DNA of 64,000 bases from Anaspis maculata. Lineage: Eukaryota > Arthropoda > Insecta > Coleoptera > Scraptiidae. The position numbers were made by a program, and so were the translations under genes. This document shows, in pieces, positions 63,711 to 64,000 of the stretch; within the stretch, counting starts at the first letter, position 1; the number at the start of each line of letters is the position of its first letter. The notes below the pieces were generated by a model that saw only the letters and a list, made by a program, of their open reading frames with translations, was not told where the DNA came from and did not search any database. The stretch covers positions 57,982,855 to 58,046,854 of the forward strand of contig OX421967.1 of assembly GCA_949128115.1 (NCBI GenBank), in the 5' to 3' direction.

Positions 63711-64000
63711 AGACACTATGAGCTTTCGAGGCCAAAGAATATGTTTGTTGGCGAAAAAAAAAAATGGAACAATGGCATGATACCTACGAGTGGCAGTTTT
63801 TTCTATTAATAAATAATTTGAGATTTGAATGATTTTTTTGATTGGCATCAGAAGTTCTGCTGGTAATTTAGCAGAAACACCAACTAACAATCTTCATTAA
63901 TTACATAAATGACAGTCAAATCTGAAGATCAACAGAAATTTTGAGTGAAATTTCACATTTTCATAAATTACATGTAATTTCACATCACTACGACTATATA
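63711..64000. other. No recognisable feature
   Basis: AT-rich end of the window. No gene, RNA or repeat terminus that I can support. Confidence 0.5.

Noticed and set aside
47640..64000. Exon 1 of FAR gene C hidden among the repeats
   Set aside because: I looked for an [14 protein letters not shown] frame on the minus strand followed by a donor and found none.

Overview
The window is insect nuclear DNA. The evidence is spliced alcohol-forming fatty acyl-CoA reductase (FAR) genes of the insect type, GT-AG introns, AATAAA signals, and dense insect-style transposable elements. I cannot fix the order of insect. It holds a local cluster of three FAR paralogues buried in repeats, and almost everything else is mobile or tandem-repeat DNA.

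Gene layout: FAR gene A (minus, 11907-18597, 7 exons, 490 aa, intact) and FAR gene B (plus, 19125-24429, 5 exons, 496 aa, intact) are head-to-head around a 527-bp shared promoter region. FAR gene C (minus, 30367-47608, 6 exons seen) converges on gene B. Its first exon is not in the window, so its intron 1 must exceed 16 kb. Exon phases agree among all three and each open reading frame closes exactly. Gene B lacks two introns that A and C share. The products should reduce fatty acyl-CoA to fatty alcohol at ER-type membranes (wax, cuticular lipid or pheromone precursors); which of these is not visible.

Repeat layout: 0.3-1.7 kb, 155-bp tandem repeats split by a solo LTR. 1.9-9.2 kb, a nest of long palindromes. 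9.2-11.9 kb, unassigned. Introns of A and B carry further palindromes, a SINE, a foldback element, an LTR fragment with a Lys-type primer-binding site, and copies of a small inverted-repeat element with a CAAAATGGCG-rich core. 24.6-30.2 kb, a Ty3/Gypsy wreck in which one reverse-transcriptase segment is tandemly multiplied about 13 times and split by a 1.26-kb terminal-inverted-repeat element. 33.6-47.1 kb, a satellite array inside intron 2 of gene C, split by a 2.93-kb hAT-like element with a perfect 8-bp target duplication. 47.9-64 kb, a second solo LTR, a palindrome carrying a 5'-truncated APE-type LINE, a minisatellite field holding an R2/R4-like LINE with a restriction-like endonuclease, and a decayed Jockey-like LINE split by a 3.4-kb palindrome.

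The main oddities are the tandem RT-domain satellite, the family of symmetric long palindromes that nearly all carry ACAGGGTG borders, and the very large satellite that gene C must splice across. All calls come from reading the sequence; no database search or folding program was run.
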